From Acanthosepion lycidas (taxonomy: Eukaryota; Mollusca; Cephalopoda; Sepiida; Sepiidae): 64,000 nucleotides of DNA. Shown piece by piece: positions 9,898-23,239 of the stretch. The notes below the pieces were generated by a model. The model searched no databases. It saw only the letters and a list, made by a program, of their open reading frames with translations, and was not told where the DNA came from. Position 1 is the stretch's first letter, and the number at the start of each line of letters is the position of its first letter. The translations under genes were made by a program, and so were the position numbers. The stretch is taken from positions 1 through 64,000 of the forward strand of contig CAWVQA010000069.1 of NCBI GenBank assembly GCA_963932145.1, written 5' to 3'.

Positions 9898-12781
9898 ATC
9901 GAATAGGCTAATAAAATCACTACCAAAAATGACAAATCTTAATCGACTTTTTTTTTCGATACCCAAATAACGGGAACTGGGAACCCAAAGTTGAAGCTTC
10001 AAACGGCAATTTAAGGCATTTCCCTTGCAGCTAGGCTACCGGAAGTGGGGTTTATCAGATTCTCCAACTCATTGTGCATCGAATAGGCTAATATAAATCA
10101 CTACCAAAAATGACAAATCTTAATCGACTTTTTTTTTCGATACCCAAATAACGGGAACTGGGAACCCAAAGTTGAAGCTTCAAACGGCAATTTAAGGCAT
10201 TTCTCTTGCAGCTAGGCTACGGGAAGTGGGGTTTATCAGATTCTCCAACTCATTGTGCATCGAATAGGCTAATAAAATCACTACCAAAATTGACAAATCT
10301 TAATCGACTTTTTTTTTTCGATACCCAAATAACGGGAACTGGGAACCCAAAGTTGAAGCTTCAAACGGCAATTTAAGGCATTTCCCTTGCAGCTAGGCTA
10401 CCGGAAGTGGGGTTTATCAGATTCTCCAACTCATTGTGCATCGAATAGGCTAAAAAAATCACTACCAAAAATGACAAATCTTAATCGACTTTTTTTTTCG
10501 ATACCCAAATAACGGGAACTGGGAACCCAAAGTTGAAGCTTCAAACGGCAATTTAAGGCATTTCTCTTGCAGCTAGGCTACCGGAAGTGGGGTTTATCAG
10601 ATTCTCCAACTCATTGTGCATCGAATAGGCTAATAAAATCACTACCAAAATGACAAATCTTAATCGACTTTTTTTTTTCGATACCCAAATAACGGGAACT
10701 GGGAACCCAAAGTTGAAGCTTCAAACGGCAATTTAAGGCATTTCTCTTGCAGCTAGGCTACCGGAAGTGGGGTTTATCAGATTCTCCAACTCATTGTGCA
10801 TCGAATAGGCTAATAAAATCACTACCAAAAATGACAAATCTTAATCGACTTTTTTTTTCGATACCCAAATAACGGGAACTGGGAACCCAAAGTTGAAGCT
10901 TCAAACGGCAATTTAAGGCATTTCTCTTGCAGCTAGGCTACCGGAAGTGGGGTTTATCAGATTCTCCAACTCATTGTGCATCGAATAGGCTAAAAAAATC
11001 ACTACCAAAAATGACAAATCTTAATCGACTTTTTTTTTCGATACCCAAATAACGGGAACTGGGAACCCAAAGTTGAAGCTTCAAACGGCAATTTAAGGCA
11101 TTTCTCTTGCAGCTAGGCTACCGGAAGTGGGGTTTATCAGATTCTCCAACTCATTGTGCATCGAATAGGCTAATAAAATCACTACCAAAAATGACAAATC
11201 TTAATCGACTTTTTTTTTCGATACCCAAATAACGGGAACTGGGAACCCAAAGTTGAAGCTTCAAACGGCAATTTAAGGCATTTCTCTTGCAGCTAGGCTA
11301 CCGGAAGTGGGGTTTATCAGATTCTCCAACTCATTGTGCATCGAATAGGCTAATAAAATCACTACCAAAAATGACAAATCTTAATCGACTTTTTTTTTCG
11401 ATACCCAAATAACGGGAACTGGGAACCCAAAGTTGAAGCTTCAAACGGCAATTTAAGGCATTTCTCTTGCAGCTAGGCTACCGGAAGTGGGGTTTATCAG
11501 ATTCTCCAACTCATTGTGCATCGAATAGGCTAAAAAAATCACTACCAAAAATGACAAATCTTAATCGACTTTTTTTTTCGATACCCAAATAACGGGAACT
11601 GGGAACCCAAAGTTGAAGCTTCAAACGGCAATTTAAGGCATTTCTCTTGCAGCTAGGCTACCGGAAGTGGGGTTTATCAGATTCTCCAACTCATTGTGCA
11701 TCGAATAGGCTAAAAAAATCACTACCAAAAATGACAAATCTTAATCGACTTTTTTTTTCGATACCCAAATAACGGGAACTGGGAACCCAAAGTTGAAGCT
11801 TCAAACGGCAATTTAAGGCATTTCTCTTGCAGCTAGGCTACCGGAAGTGGGGTTTATCAGATTCTCCAACTCATTGTGCATCGAATAGGCTAATAAAATC
11901 ACTACCAAAAATGACAAATCTTAATCGACTTTTTTTTTTCGATACCCAAATAACGGGAACTGGGAACCCAAAGTTGAAGCTTCAAACGGCAATTTAAGGC
12001 ATTTCCCTTGCAGCTAGGCTACCGGAAGTGGGGTTTATCAGATTCTCCAACTCATTGTGCATCGAATAGGCTAAAAAAATCACTACCAAAAATGACAAAT
12101 CTTAATCGACTTTTTTTTTCGATACCCAAATAACGGGAACTGGGAACCCAAAGTTGAAGCTTCAAACGGCAATTTAAGGCATTTCTCTTGAAGCTAGGCT
12201 ACCGGAAGTGGGGTTTATCAGATTCTCCAACTCATTGTGCATCGAATAGGCTAATAAAATCACTACCAAAAATGACAAATCTGAATCGACTTTTTTTTTT
12301 GTTACCCAAATAACGGGAACTGGGAACCCAAAGTTGAAGCTTCAAACGGCAATTTAAGGCATTTCTCTTGCAGCTAGGCTACCGGAAGTGGGGTTTATCA
12401 GATTCTCCAACTCATTGTGCATCGAATAGGCTAATAAAATCACTACCAAAAATGACAAATCTTAATCGACTTTTTTTTTTCGATACCCAAATAACGGGAA
12501 CTGGGAACCCAAAGTTGAAGCTTCAAACGGCAATTTAAGGCATTTCTCTTGCAGCTAGGCTACCGGAAGTGGGGTTTATCAGATTCTCCAACTCATTGTG
12601 CATCGAATAGGCTAATAAAATCACTACCAAAAATGACAAATCTTAATCGACTTTTTTTTTCGATACCCAAATAACGGGAACTGGGAAACCAAAGTTGAAG
12701 CTTCAAACGGCAATTTAAGGCATTTCCCTTGCAGCTAGGCTACCGGAAGTGGGGTTTATCAGATTCTCCAACTCATTGTGC
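9720..12781. repeat. 19-monomer-offset duplication, copy 2
   Basis: It repeats the tags of 6310-9363 in the same order: CTAATATAAATC (10088), TACGGGAAG (about 10219), CAAAATTGAC (about 10287), CCAAAATGAC (about 10645), CTTGAAGCTAGG (about 12187), CTGAATCGAC with GTTACCC (about 12280-12307) and GGGAAACC (about 12684). Apart from its first monomer, which is still in the noisy patch, it is free of the one-base losses in copy 1. Homology stops near 12782. Confidence 0.82.
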
Positions 12782-13502
12782 ATCGAATTGGCTAAAAAAA
12801 TCACTACCAAAAATGACAAATCTTAATCGACTTTTTTTTTCGATACCCAAATAACGGGAACTGGGAACCCAAAGTTGAAGCTTCAAACGGCAATTTAAGG
12901 CATTTCTCTTGAAGCTAGGCTACCGGAAGTGGGGTTTATCAGATTCTCCAACTCATTGTGCATCGAATAGGCTAATAAAATCACTACCAAAAATGACAAA
13001 TCTTAATCGACTTTTTTTTTTCGATACCCAAATAACGGGAACTGGGAACCCAAAGTTGAAGCTTCAAACGGCAATTTAAGGCATTTCCCTTGCAGCTAGG
13101 CTACCGGAAGTGGCGTTTATCAGATTCTCCAACTCATTGTGCATCGAATAGGCTAAAAAAATCACTACCAAAAATGACAAATCTTAATCGACTTTTTTTT
13201 TCGATACCCAAATAACGGGAACTGGGAACCCAAAGTTGAAGCTTCAAACGGCAATTTAAGGCATTTCTCTTGCAGCTAGGCTACCGGAAGTGGGGTTTAT
13301 CAGATTCTCCAACTCATTGTGCATCGAATAGGCTAATAAAATCACTACCAAAAATGACAAATCTTAATCGACTTTTTTTTTCGATACCCAAATAACGGGA
13401 ACTGGGAACCCAAAGTTGAAGCTTCAAACGGCAATTTAAGGCATTTCTCTTGCAGCTAGGCTACCGGAAGTGGGGTTTATCAGATTCTCCAACTCATTGT
13501 GC
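12782..13502. repeat. Ordinary satellite monomers
   Basis: Four monomers follow the duplication. The first has CGAATTGGCT (about 12784) and CTTGAAGCTAGG (about 12907); the second has GTGGCGTTT (about 13111). No gene or insert was seen. Confidence 0.85.
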
Positions 13503-14584
13503 ATCGAATAGGCTAATAAAATCACTACCAAAAATGACAAATCTTAATCGACTTTTTTTTTTCGATACCCAAATAACGGGAACTGGGAACCCAAAGTTGA
13601 AGCTTCAAACGGCAATTTAAGGCATTTCCCTTGCAGCTAGGCTACCGGAAGTGGGGTTTATCAGATTCTCCAACTCATTGTGCATCGAATAGGCTAAAAA
13701 AATCACTACCAAAAATGACAAATCTTAATCGACTTTTTTTTTCGATACCCAAATAACGGGAACTGGGAACCCAAAATTGAAGCTTCAAACGGCAATTTAA
13801 GGCATTTCTCTTGCAGCTAGGCTACCGGAAGTGGGGTTTATCAGATTCTCCAACTCATTGTGCATCGAATAGGCTAAAAAAATCACTACCAAAAATGACA
13901 AATCTTAATCGCCTTTTTTTTTCGATACCCAAATAACGGGAACTGGGAACCCAAAGTTGAAGCTTCAAACGGCAATTTAAGGCATTTCTCTTGCAGCTAG
14001 GCTACCGGAAGTGGGGTTTATCAGATTCTCTAACTCATTGTGCATCGAATAGGCTAAAAAAATCACTACCAAAAATGACAAATCTTAATCGACTTTTTTT
14101 TTCGATACCCAAATAACGGGAACTGGGAACCCAAAGTTGAAGCTTCAAACGGCAATTTAAGGCATTTCTCTTGCAGCTAGGCTACCGGAAGTGGGGTTTA
14201 TCAGATTCTCCAACTCATTGTGCATCGAATAGGCTAATAAAATCACTACCAAAAATGACAAATCTTAATCGACTTTTTTTTTCGATACCCAAATAACGGG
14301 AACTGGGAACCCAAAGTTGAAGCTTCAAACGGCAATTTAAGGCATTTCTCTTGCAGCTAGGCTACCGGAAGTGGGGTTTATCAGATTCTCCAACTCATTG
14401 TGCATCGAATAGGCTAATAAAATCACTACCAAAAATGACAAATCTTAATCGACTTTTTTTTTTCGATACCCAAATAACGGGAACTGGGAACCCAAAGTTG
14501 AAGCTTCAAACGGCAATTTAAGGCATTTCCCTTGCAGCTAGGCTACCGGAAGTGGGGTTTATCAGATTCTCCAACTCATTGTGC
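13503..14584. repeat. Six-monomer tagged block, dispersed copy at 23240-24320
   Basis: The tags are CCAAAATTGA (variant A at 13776), ATCGCCTTTT (13912) and TCTCTAACTC (14031) in adjacent monomers. The same three tags, with the same flanking variant states, lie 9736 bp (54 monomers) downstream. The tags also occur in the nine-monomer units at 16.7-18.7 kb. Confidence 0.75.
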
Positions 14585-15846
14585 ATCGAATAGGCTAAAA
14601 AAATCACTACCAAAAATGACAAATCTTAATCGACTTTTTTTTTCGATACCCAAATAACGGGAACTGGGAACCCAAAGTTGAAGCTTCAAACGGCAATTTA
14701 AGGCATTTCTCTTGAAGCTAGGCTACCGGAAGTGGGGTTTATCAGATTCTCCAACTCATTGTGCATCGAATAGGCTAATAAAATCACTACCAAAAATGAC
14801 AAATCTTAATCGACTTTTTTTTTCGATACCCAAATAACGGGAACTGGGAACCCAAAGTTGAAGCTTCAAACGGCAATTTAAGGCATTTCTCTTGCAGCTA
14901 GGCTACCGGAAGTGGGGTTTATCAGATTCTCCAACTCATTGTGCATCGAATAGGCTAATAAAATCACTACCAAAAATGACAAATCTTAATCGACTTTTTT
15001 TTTTCGATACCCAAATAACGGGAACTGGGAACCCAAAGTTGAAGCTTCAAACGGCAATTTAAGGCATTTCTCTTGCAGCTAGGCTACCGGAAGTGGGGTT
15101 TATCAGATTCTCCAACTCATTGTGCATCGAATAGGCTAATAAAATCACTACCAAAAATGACAAATCTTAATCGACTTTTTTTTTCGATACCCAAATAACG
15201 GGAACTGGGAACCCAAAGTTGAAGCTTCAAACGGCAATTTAAGGCATTTCTCTTGCAGCTAGGCTACCGGAAGTGGGGTTTATCAGATTCTCCAACTCAT
15301 TGTGCATCGAATAGGCTAAAAAAATCACTACCAAAAATGACAAATCTTAATCGACTTTTTTTTTTCGATACCCAAATAACGGGAACTGGGAACCCAAAGT
15401 TGAAGCTTCAAACGGCAATTTAAGGCATTTCCCTTGCAGCTAGGCTACCGGAAGTGGGGTTTATCAGATTCTCCAACTCATTGTGCATCGAATAGGCTAA
15501 AAAAATCACTACCAAAAATGACAAATCTTAATCGACTTTTTTTTTCGATACCCAAATAACGGGAACTGGGAACCCAAAATTGAAGCTTCAAACGGCAATT
15601 TAAGGCATTTCTCTTGCAGCTAGGCTACCGGAAGTGGGGTTTATCAGATTCTCCAACTCATTGTGCATCGAATAGGCTAAAAAAATCACTACCAAAAATG
15701 ACAAATCTTAATCGACTTTTTTTTTCGATACCCAAATAACGGGAACTGGGAACCCAAAGTTGAAGCTTCAAACGGCAATTTAAGGCATTTCCCTTGCAGC
15801 TAGGCTACCGGAAGTGGGGTTTATCAGATTCTCCAACTCATTGTGC
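14585..15846. repeat. Seven-monomer higher-order unit
   Basis: It starts with a CTTGAAGCTAGG monomer (about 14713) and includes a CCAAAATTGA monomer (15579). The first six monomers match 15847-16928 at an offset of 1262 bp. The seventh differs, because the next copy continues into the ATCGCCTTTT monomer instead. Confidence 0.72.
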
Positions 15847-16206
15847 ATCGAATAGGCTAAAAAAATCACTACCAAAAATGACAAATCTTAATCGACTTTT
15901 TTTTTCGATACCCAAATAACGGGAACTGGGAACCCAAAGTTGAAGCTTCAAACGGCAATTTAAGGCATTTCTCTTGAAGCTAGGCTACCGGAAGTGGGGT
16001 TTATCAGATTCTCCAACTCATTGTGCATCGAATAGGCTAATAAAATCACTACCAAAAATGACAAATCTTAATCGACTTTTTTTTTCGATACCCAAATAAC
16101 GGGAACTGGGAACCCAAAGTTGAAGCTTCAAACGGCAATTTAAGGCATTTCTCTTGCAGCTAGGCTACCGGAAGTGGGGTTTATCAGATTCTCCAACTCA
16201 TTGTGC
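15847..16206. repeat. Two monomers beginning the second seven-monomer copy
   Basis: A CTTGAAGCTAGG monomer (about 15975) and an ordinary one repeat the start of 14585-15846. The copy then continues into the nine-monomer repeat, so the seven- and nine-monomer units share a core and overlap here. Confidence 0.7.
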
Positions 16207-17829
16207 ATCGAATAGGCTAATAAAATCACTACCAAAAATGACAAATCTTAATCGACTTTTTTTTTTCGATACCCAAATAACGGGAACTGGGAACCCAAAG
16301 TTGAAGCTTCAAACGGCAATTTAAGGCATTTCTCTTGCAGCTAGGCTACCGGAAGTGGGGTTTATCAGATTCTCCAACTCATTGTGCATCGAATAGGCTA
16401 ATAAAATCACTACCAAAAATGACAAATCTTAATCGACTTTTTTTTTCGATACCCAAATAACGGGAACTGGGAACCCAAAGTTGAAGCTTCAAACGGCAAT
16501 TTAAGGCATTTCTCTTGCAGCTAGGCTACCGGAAGTGGGGTTTATCAGATTCTCCAACTCATTGTGCATCGAATAGGCTAAAAAAATCACTACCAAAAAT
16601 GACAAATCTTAATCGACTTTTTTTTTTCGATACCCAAATAACGGGAACTGGGAACCCAAAGTTGAAGCTTCAAACGGCAATTTAAGGCATTTCCCTTGCA
16701 GCTAGGCTACCGGAAGTGGGGTTTATCAGATTCTCCAACTCATTGTGCATCGAATAGGCTAAAAAAATCACTACCAAAAATGACAAATCTTAATCGACTT
16801 TTTTTTTCGATACCCAAATAACGGGAACTGGGAACCCAAAATTGAAGCTTCAAACGGCAATTTAAGGCATTTCTCTTGCAGCTAGGCTACCGGAAGTGGG
16901 GTTTATCAGATTCTCCAACTCATTGTGCATCGAATAGGCTAAAAAAATCACTACCAAAAATGACAAATCTTAATCGCCTTTTTTTTTCGATACCCAAATA
17001 ACGGGAACTGGGAACCCAAAGTTGAAGCTTCAAACGGCAATTTAAGGCATTTCTCTTGCAGCTAGGCTACCGGAAGTGGGGTTTATCAGATTCTCTAACT
17101 CATTGTGCATCGAATAGGCTAAAAAAATCACTACCAAAAATGACAAATCTTAATCGACTTTTTTTTTCGATACCCAAATAACGGGAACTGGGAACCCAAA
17201 GTTGAAGCTTCAAACGGCAATTTAAGGCATTTCTCTTGCAGCTAGGCTACCGGAAGTGGGGTTTATCAGATTCTCCAACTCATTGTGCATCGAATAGGCT
17301 AATCAAATCACTACCAAAAATGACAAATCTTAATCGACTTTTTTTTTCGATACCCAAATAACGGGAACTGGGAACCCAAAGTTGAAGCTTCAAACGGCAA
17401 TTTAAGGCATTTCTCTTGCAGCTAGGCTACCGGAAGTGGGGTTTATCAGATTCTCCAACTCATTGTGCATCGAATAGGCTAATAAAATCACTACCAAAAA
17501 TGACAAATCTTAATCGACTTTTTTTTTTCGCTACCCAAATAACGGGAACTGGGAACCCAAAGTTGAAGCTTCAAACGGCAATTTAAGGCATTTCCCTTGC
17601 AGCTAGGCTACCGGAAGTGGGGTTTATCAGATTCTCCAACTCATTGTGCATCGAATAGGCTAAAAAAATCACTACCAAAAATGACAAATCTTAATCGACT
17701 TTTTTTTTCGATACCCAAATAACGGGAACTGGGAACCCAAAGTTGAAGCTTCAAACGGCAATTTAAGGCATTTCTCTTGCAGCTAGGCTACCGGAAGTGG
17801 GGTTTATCAGATTCTCCAACTCATTGTGC
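16207..17829. repeat. Nine-monomer higher-order unit, copy 1 (1623 bp)
   Basis: The tags in order are CCAAAATTGA (variant at 16841), ATCGCCTTTT (16977), TCTCTAACTC (17096), CTAATCAAATC (17304) and TTTCGCTACCC (17531). Every tag recurs exactly 1623 bp later. Five independent tags at one constant offset make this the clearest recent tandem duplication in the window. Confidence 0.92.
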
Positions 17830-19452
17830 ATCGAATAGGCTAATAAAATCACTACCAAAAATGACAAATCTTAATCGACTTTTTTTTTTCGATACCCAAA
17901 TAACGGGAACTGGGAACCCAAAGTTGAAGCTTCAAACGGCAATTTAAGGCATTTCTCTTGCAGCTAGGCTACCGGAAGTGGGGTTTATCAGATTCTCCAA
18001 CTCATTGTGCATCGAATAGGCTAATAAAATCACTACCAAAAATGACAAATCTTAATCGACTTTTTTTTTCGATACCCAAATAACGGGAACTGGGAACCCA
18101 AAGTTGAAGCTTCAAACGGCAATTTAAGGCATTTCTCTTGCAGCTAGGCTACCGGAAGTGGGGTTTATCAGATTCTCCAACTCATTGTGCATCGAATAGG
18201 CTAAAAAAATCACTACCAAAAATGACAAATCTTAATCGACTTTTTTTTTTCGATACCCAAATAACGGGAACTGGGAACCCAAAGTTGAAGCTTCAAACGG
18301 CAATTTAAGGCATTTCCCTTGCAGCTAGGCTACCGGAAGTGGGGTTTATCAGATTCTCCAACTCATTGTGCATCGAATAGGCTAAAAAAATCACTACCAA
18401 AAATGACAAATCTTAATCGACTTTTTTTTTCGATACCCAAATAACGGGAACTGGGAACCCAAAATTGAAGCTTCAAACGGCAATTTAAGGCATTTCTCTT
18501 GCAGCTAGGCTACCGGAAGTGGGGTTTATCAGATTCTCCAACTCATTGTGCATCGAATAGGCTAAAAAAATCACTACCAAAAATGACAAATCTTAATCGC
18601 CTTTTTTTTTCGATACCCAAATAACGGGAACTGGGAACCCAAAGTTGAAGCTTCAAACGGCAATTTAAGGCATTTCTCTTGCAGCTAGGCTACCGGAAGT
18701 GGGGTTTATCAGATTCTCTAACTCATTGTGCATCGAATAGGCTAAAAAAATCACTACCAAAAATGACAAATCTTAATCGACTTTTTTTTTCGATACCCAA
18801 ATAACGGGAACTGGGAACCCAAAGTTGAAGCTTCAAACGGCAATTTAAGGCATTTCTCTTGCAGCTAGGCTACCGGAAGTGGGGTTTATCAGATTCTCCA
18901 ACTCATTGTGCATCGAATAGGCTAATCAAATCACTACCAAAAATGACAAATCTTAATCGACTTTTTTTTTCGATACCCAAATAACGGGAACTGGGAACCC
19001 AAAGTTGAAGCTTCAAACGGCAATTTAAGGCATTTCTCTTGCAGCTAGGCTACCGGAAGTGGGGTTTATCAGATTCTCCAACTCATTGTGCATCGAATAG
19101 GCTAATAAAATCACTACCAAAAATGACAAATCTTAATCGACTTTTTTTTTTCGCTACCCAAATAACGGGAACTGGGAACCCAAAGTTGAAGCTTCAAACG
19201 GCAATTTAAGGCATTTCCCTTGCAGCTAGGCTACCGGAAGTGGGGTTTATCAGATTCTCCAACTCATTGTGCATCGAATAGGCTAAAAAAATCACTACCA
19301 AAAATGACAAATCTTAATCGACTTTTTTTTTCGATACCCAAATAACGGGAACTGGGAACCCAAAGTTGAAGCTTCAAACGGCAATTTAAGGCATTTCTCT
19401 TGCAGCTAGGCTACCGGAAGTGGGGTTTATCAGATTCTCCAACTCATTGTGC
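17830..19452. repeat. Nine-monomer higher-order unit, copy 2 (1623 bp)
   Basis: This is a direct copy of 16207-17829: variant positions 18464, 18600, 18719, 18927 and 19154 each lie 1623 bp after their partner. T-run lengths of corresponding monomers also agree, which argues that T9/T10 differences are real and not sequencing noise. Confidence 0.92.
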
Positions 19453-19813
19453 ATCGAATAGGCTAATAAAATCACTACCAAAAATGACAAATCTTAATCG
19501 ACTTTTTTTTTTCGATACCCAAATAACGGGAACTGGGAACCCAAAGTTGAAGCTTCAAACGGCAATTTAAGGCATTTCTCTTGCAGCTAGGCTACCGGAA
19601 GTGGGGTTTATCAGATTCTCCAACTCATTGTGCATCGAATAGGCTAATAAAATCACTACCAAAAATGACAAATCTTAATCGACTTTTTTTTTCGATACCC
19701 AAATAACGGGAACTGGGAACCCAAAGTTGAAGCTTCAAACGGCAATTTAAGGCATTTCTCTTGCAGCTAGGCTACCGGAAGTGGGGTTTATCAGATTCTC
19801 CAACTCATTGTGC
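19453..19813. repeat. Partial third start of the nine-monomer unit
   Basis: Two monomers repeat the first two of the nine-monomer unit (T at position 15 with T10, then T9). The next monomer carries GGGAAACC (about 19897) and breaks the register, so the third copy is cut short or has been replaced. Confidence 0.6.
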
Positions 19814-22800
19814 ATCGAATAGGCTAAAAAAATCACTACCAAAAATGACAAATCTTAATCGACTTTTTTTTTCGATACCCAAATAACGGGAACTGGGAAA
19901 CCAAAGTTGAAGCTTCAAACGGCAATTTAAGGCATTTCTCTTGCAGCTAGGCTACCGGAAGTGGGGTTTATCAGATTCTCCAACTCATTGTGCATCGAAT
20001 AGGCTAATAAAATCACTACCAAAAATGACAAATCTTAATCGACTTTTTTTTTCGATACCCAAATAACGGGAACTGGGAACCCAAAGTTGAAGCTTCAAAC
20101 GGCAATTTAAGGCATTTCTCTTGCAGCTAGGCTACCGGAAGTGGGGTTTATCAGATTCTCCAACTCATTGTGCATCGAATAGGCTAATAAAATCACTACC
20201 AAAAATGACAAATCTTAATCGACTTTTTTTTTCGATACCCAAATAACGGGAACTGGGAACCCAAAGTTGAAGCTTCAAACGGCAATTTAAGGCATTTCTC
20301 TTGCAGCTAGGCTACCGGAAGTGGGGTTTATCAGATTCTCCAACTCATTGTGCATCGAATAGGCTAATAAAATCACTACCAAAAATGACAAATCTTAATC
20401 GACTTTTTTTTTTCGATACCCAAATAACGGGAACTGGGAACCCAAAGTTGAAGCTTCAAACGGCAATTTAAGGCATTTCCCTTGCAGCTAGGCTACCGGA
20501 AGTGGGGTTTATCAGATTCTCCAACTCATTGTGCATCGAATAGGCTAAAAAAATCACTACCAAAAATGACAAATCTTAATCGACTTTTTTTTTCGATACC
20601 CAAATAACGGGAACTGGGAACCCAAAGTTGAAGCTTCAAACGGCAATTTAAGGCATTTCTCTTGCAGCTAGGCTACCGGAAGTGGGGTTTATCAGATTCT
20701 CCAACTCATTGTGCATCGAATAGGCTAATAAAATCACTACCAAAAATGACAAATCTTAATCGACTTTTTTTTTTCGATACCCAAATAACGGGAACTGGGA
20801 ACCCAAAGTTGAAGCTTCAAACGGCAATTTAAGGCATTTCTCATGCAGCTAGGCCACCGGAAGTGGGGTTTATCAGATTCTCCAACTCATTGTGCATCGA
20901 ATAGGCTAATAAAATCACTACCAAAAATGACAAATCTTAATCGACTTTTTTTTTCGATACCCAAATAACGGGAACTGGGAACCCAAAGTTGAAGCTTCAA
21001 ACGGCAATTTAAGGCATTTCTCTTGCAGCTAGGCTACCGGAAGTGGGGTTTATCAGATTCTCCAACTCATTGTGCATCGAATAGGCTAAAAAAATCACTA
21101 CCAAAAATGACAAATCTTAATCGACTTTTTTTTTCGATACCCAAATAACGGGAACTGGGAACCCAAAGTTGAAGCTTCAAACGGCAATTTAAGGCATTTC
21201 TCTTGCAGCTAGGCTACCGGAAGTGGGGTTTATCAGATTCTCCTACTCATTGTGCATCGAATAGGCTAATAAAATCACTACCAAAAATGACAAATCTTAA
21301 TCGACTTTTTTTTTCGATACCCAAATAACGGGAACTGGGAACCCAAAGTTGAAGCTTCAAACGGCAATTTAAGGCATTTCTCTTGCAGCTAGGCTACCGG
21401 AAGTGGGGTTTATCAGATTCTCCAACTCATTGTGCATCGAATAGGCTAATAAAATCACTACCAAAAATGACAAATCTTAATCGACTTTTTTTTTTCGATA
21501 CCCAAATAACGGGAACTGGGAACCCAAAGTTGAAGCTTCAAACGGCAATTTAAGGCATTTCTCTTGCAGCTAGGCTACCGGAAGTGGGGTTTATCAGATT
21601 CTCCAACTCATTGTGCATCGAATAGGCTAATAAAATCACTACCAAAAATGACAAATCTTAATCGACTTTTTTTTTCGATACCCAAATAACGGGAACTGGG
21701 AACCCAAAGTTGAAGCTTCAAACGGCAATTTAAGGCATTTCTCTTGCAGCTAGGCTACCGGAAGTGGGGTTTATCAGATTCTCCAACTCATTGTGCATCG
21801 AATAGGCTAATAAAATCACTACCAAAAATGACAAATCTTAATCGACTTTTTTTTTTCGATACCCAAATAACGGGAACTGGGAACCCAAAGTTGAAGCTTC
21901 AAACGGCAATTTAAGGCATTTCCCTTGCAGCTAGGCTACCGGAAGTGGGGTTTATCAGATTCTCCAACTCATTGTGCATCGAATAGGCTAAAAAAATCAC
22001 TACCAAAAATGACAAATCTTAATCGACTTTTTTTTTCGATACCCAAATAACGGGAACTGGGAACCCAAAGTTGAAGCTTCAAACGGCAATTTAAGGCATT
22101 TCTCTTGCAGCTAGGCTACCGCAAGTGGGGTTTATCAGATTCTCCAACTCATTGTGCATCGAATAGGCTAAAAAAATCACTACCAAAAATGACAAATCTT
22201 AATCGACTTTTTTTTTCGATACCCAAATAACGGGAACTGGGAACCCAAAGTTGAAGCTTCAAACGGCAATTTAAGGCATTTCACTTGCAGCTAGGCTACC
22301 GGAAGTGGGGTTTATCAGATTCTCCAACTCATTGTGCATCGAATAGGCTAATAAAATCACTACCAAAAATGACAAATCTTAATCGACTTTTTTTTTTCGA
22401 TACCCAAATAACGGGAACTGGGAACCCAAAGTTGAAGCTTCAAACGGCAATTTAAGGCATTTCCCTTGCAGCTAGGCTACCGGAAGTGGGGTTTATCAGA
22501 TTCTCCAACTCATTGTGCATCGAATAGGCTAAAAAAATCACTACCAAAAATGACAAATCTTAATCGACTTTTTTTTTCGATACCCAAATAACGGGAACTG
22601 GGAACCCAAAGTTGAAGCTTCAAACGGCAATTTAAGGCATTTCTCTTGAAGCTAGGCTACCGGAAGTGGGGTTTATCAGATTCTCCAACTCATTGTGCAT
22701 CGAATAGGCTAATAAAATCACTACCAAAAATGACAAATCTTAATCGACTTTTTTTTTCGATACCCAAATAACGGGAACTGGGAACCCAAAGTTGAAGCTT

Positions 22801-23239
22801 CAAACGGCAATTTAAGGCATTTCTCTTGCAGCTAGGCTACCGGAAGTGGGGTTTATCAGATTCTCCAACTCATTGTGCATCGAATAGGCTAATAAAATCA
22901 CTACCAAAAATGACAAATCTTAATCGACTTTTTTTTTTCGATACCCAAATAACGGGAACTGGGAACCCAAAGTTGAAGCTTCAAACGGCAATTTAAGGCA
23001 TTTCTCTTGCAGCTAGGCTACCGGAAGTGGGGTTTATCAGATTCTCCAACTCATTGTGCATCGAATAGGCTAATAAAATCACTACCAAAAATGACAAATC
23101 TTAATCGACTTTTTTTTTCGATACCCAAATAACGGGAACTGGGAACCCAAAGTTGAAGCTTCAAACGGCAATTTAAGGCATTTCTCTTGCAGCTAGGCTA
23201 CCGGAAGTGGGGTTTATCAGATTCTCCAACTCATTGTGC
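19814..23239. repeat. Ordinary satellite monomers
   Basis: About 19 monomers have isolated private changes only: GGGAAACC (about 19897), TCATGCAGCTAGGCCACC (about 20841), CTCCTACTC (about 21240), CCGCAAGTG (about 22119), TTTCACTTG (about 22280) and CTTGAAGCTAGG (about 22646). I found no long-range tag series here, and no gene or insert. Confidence 0.85.
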
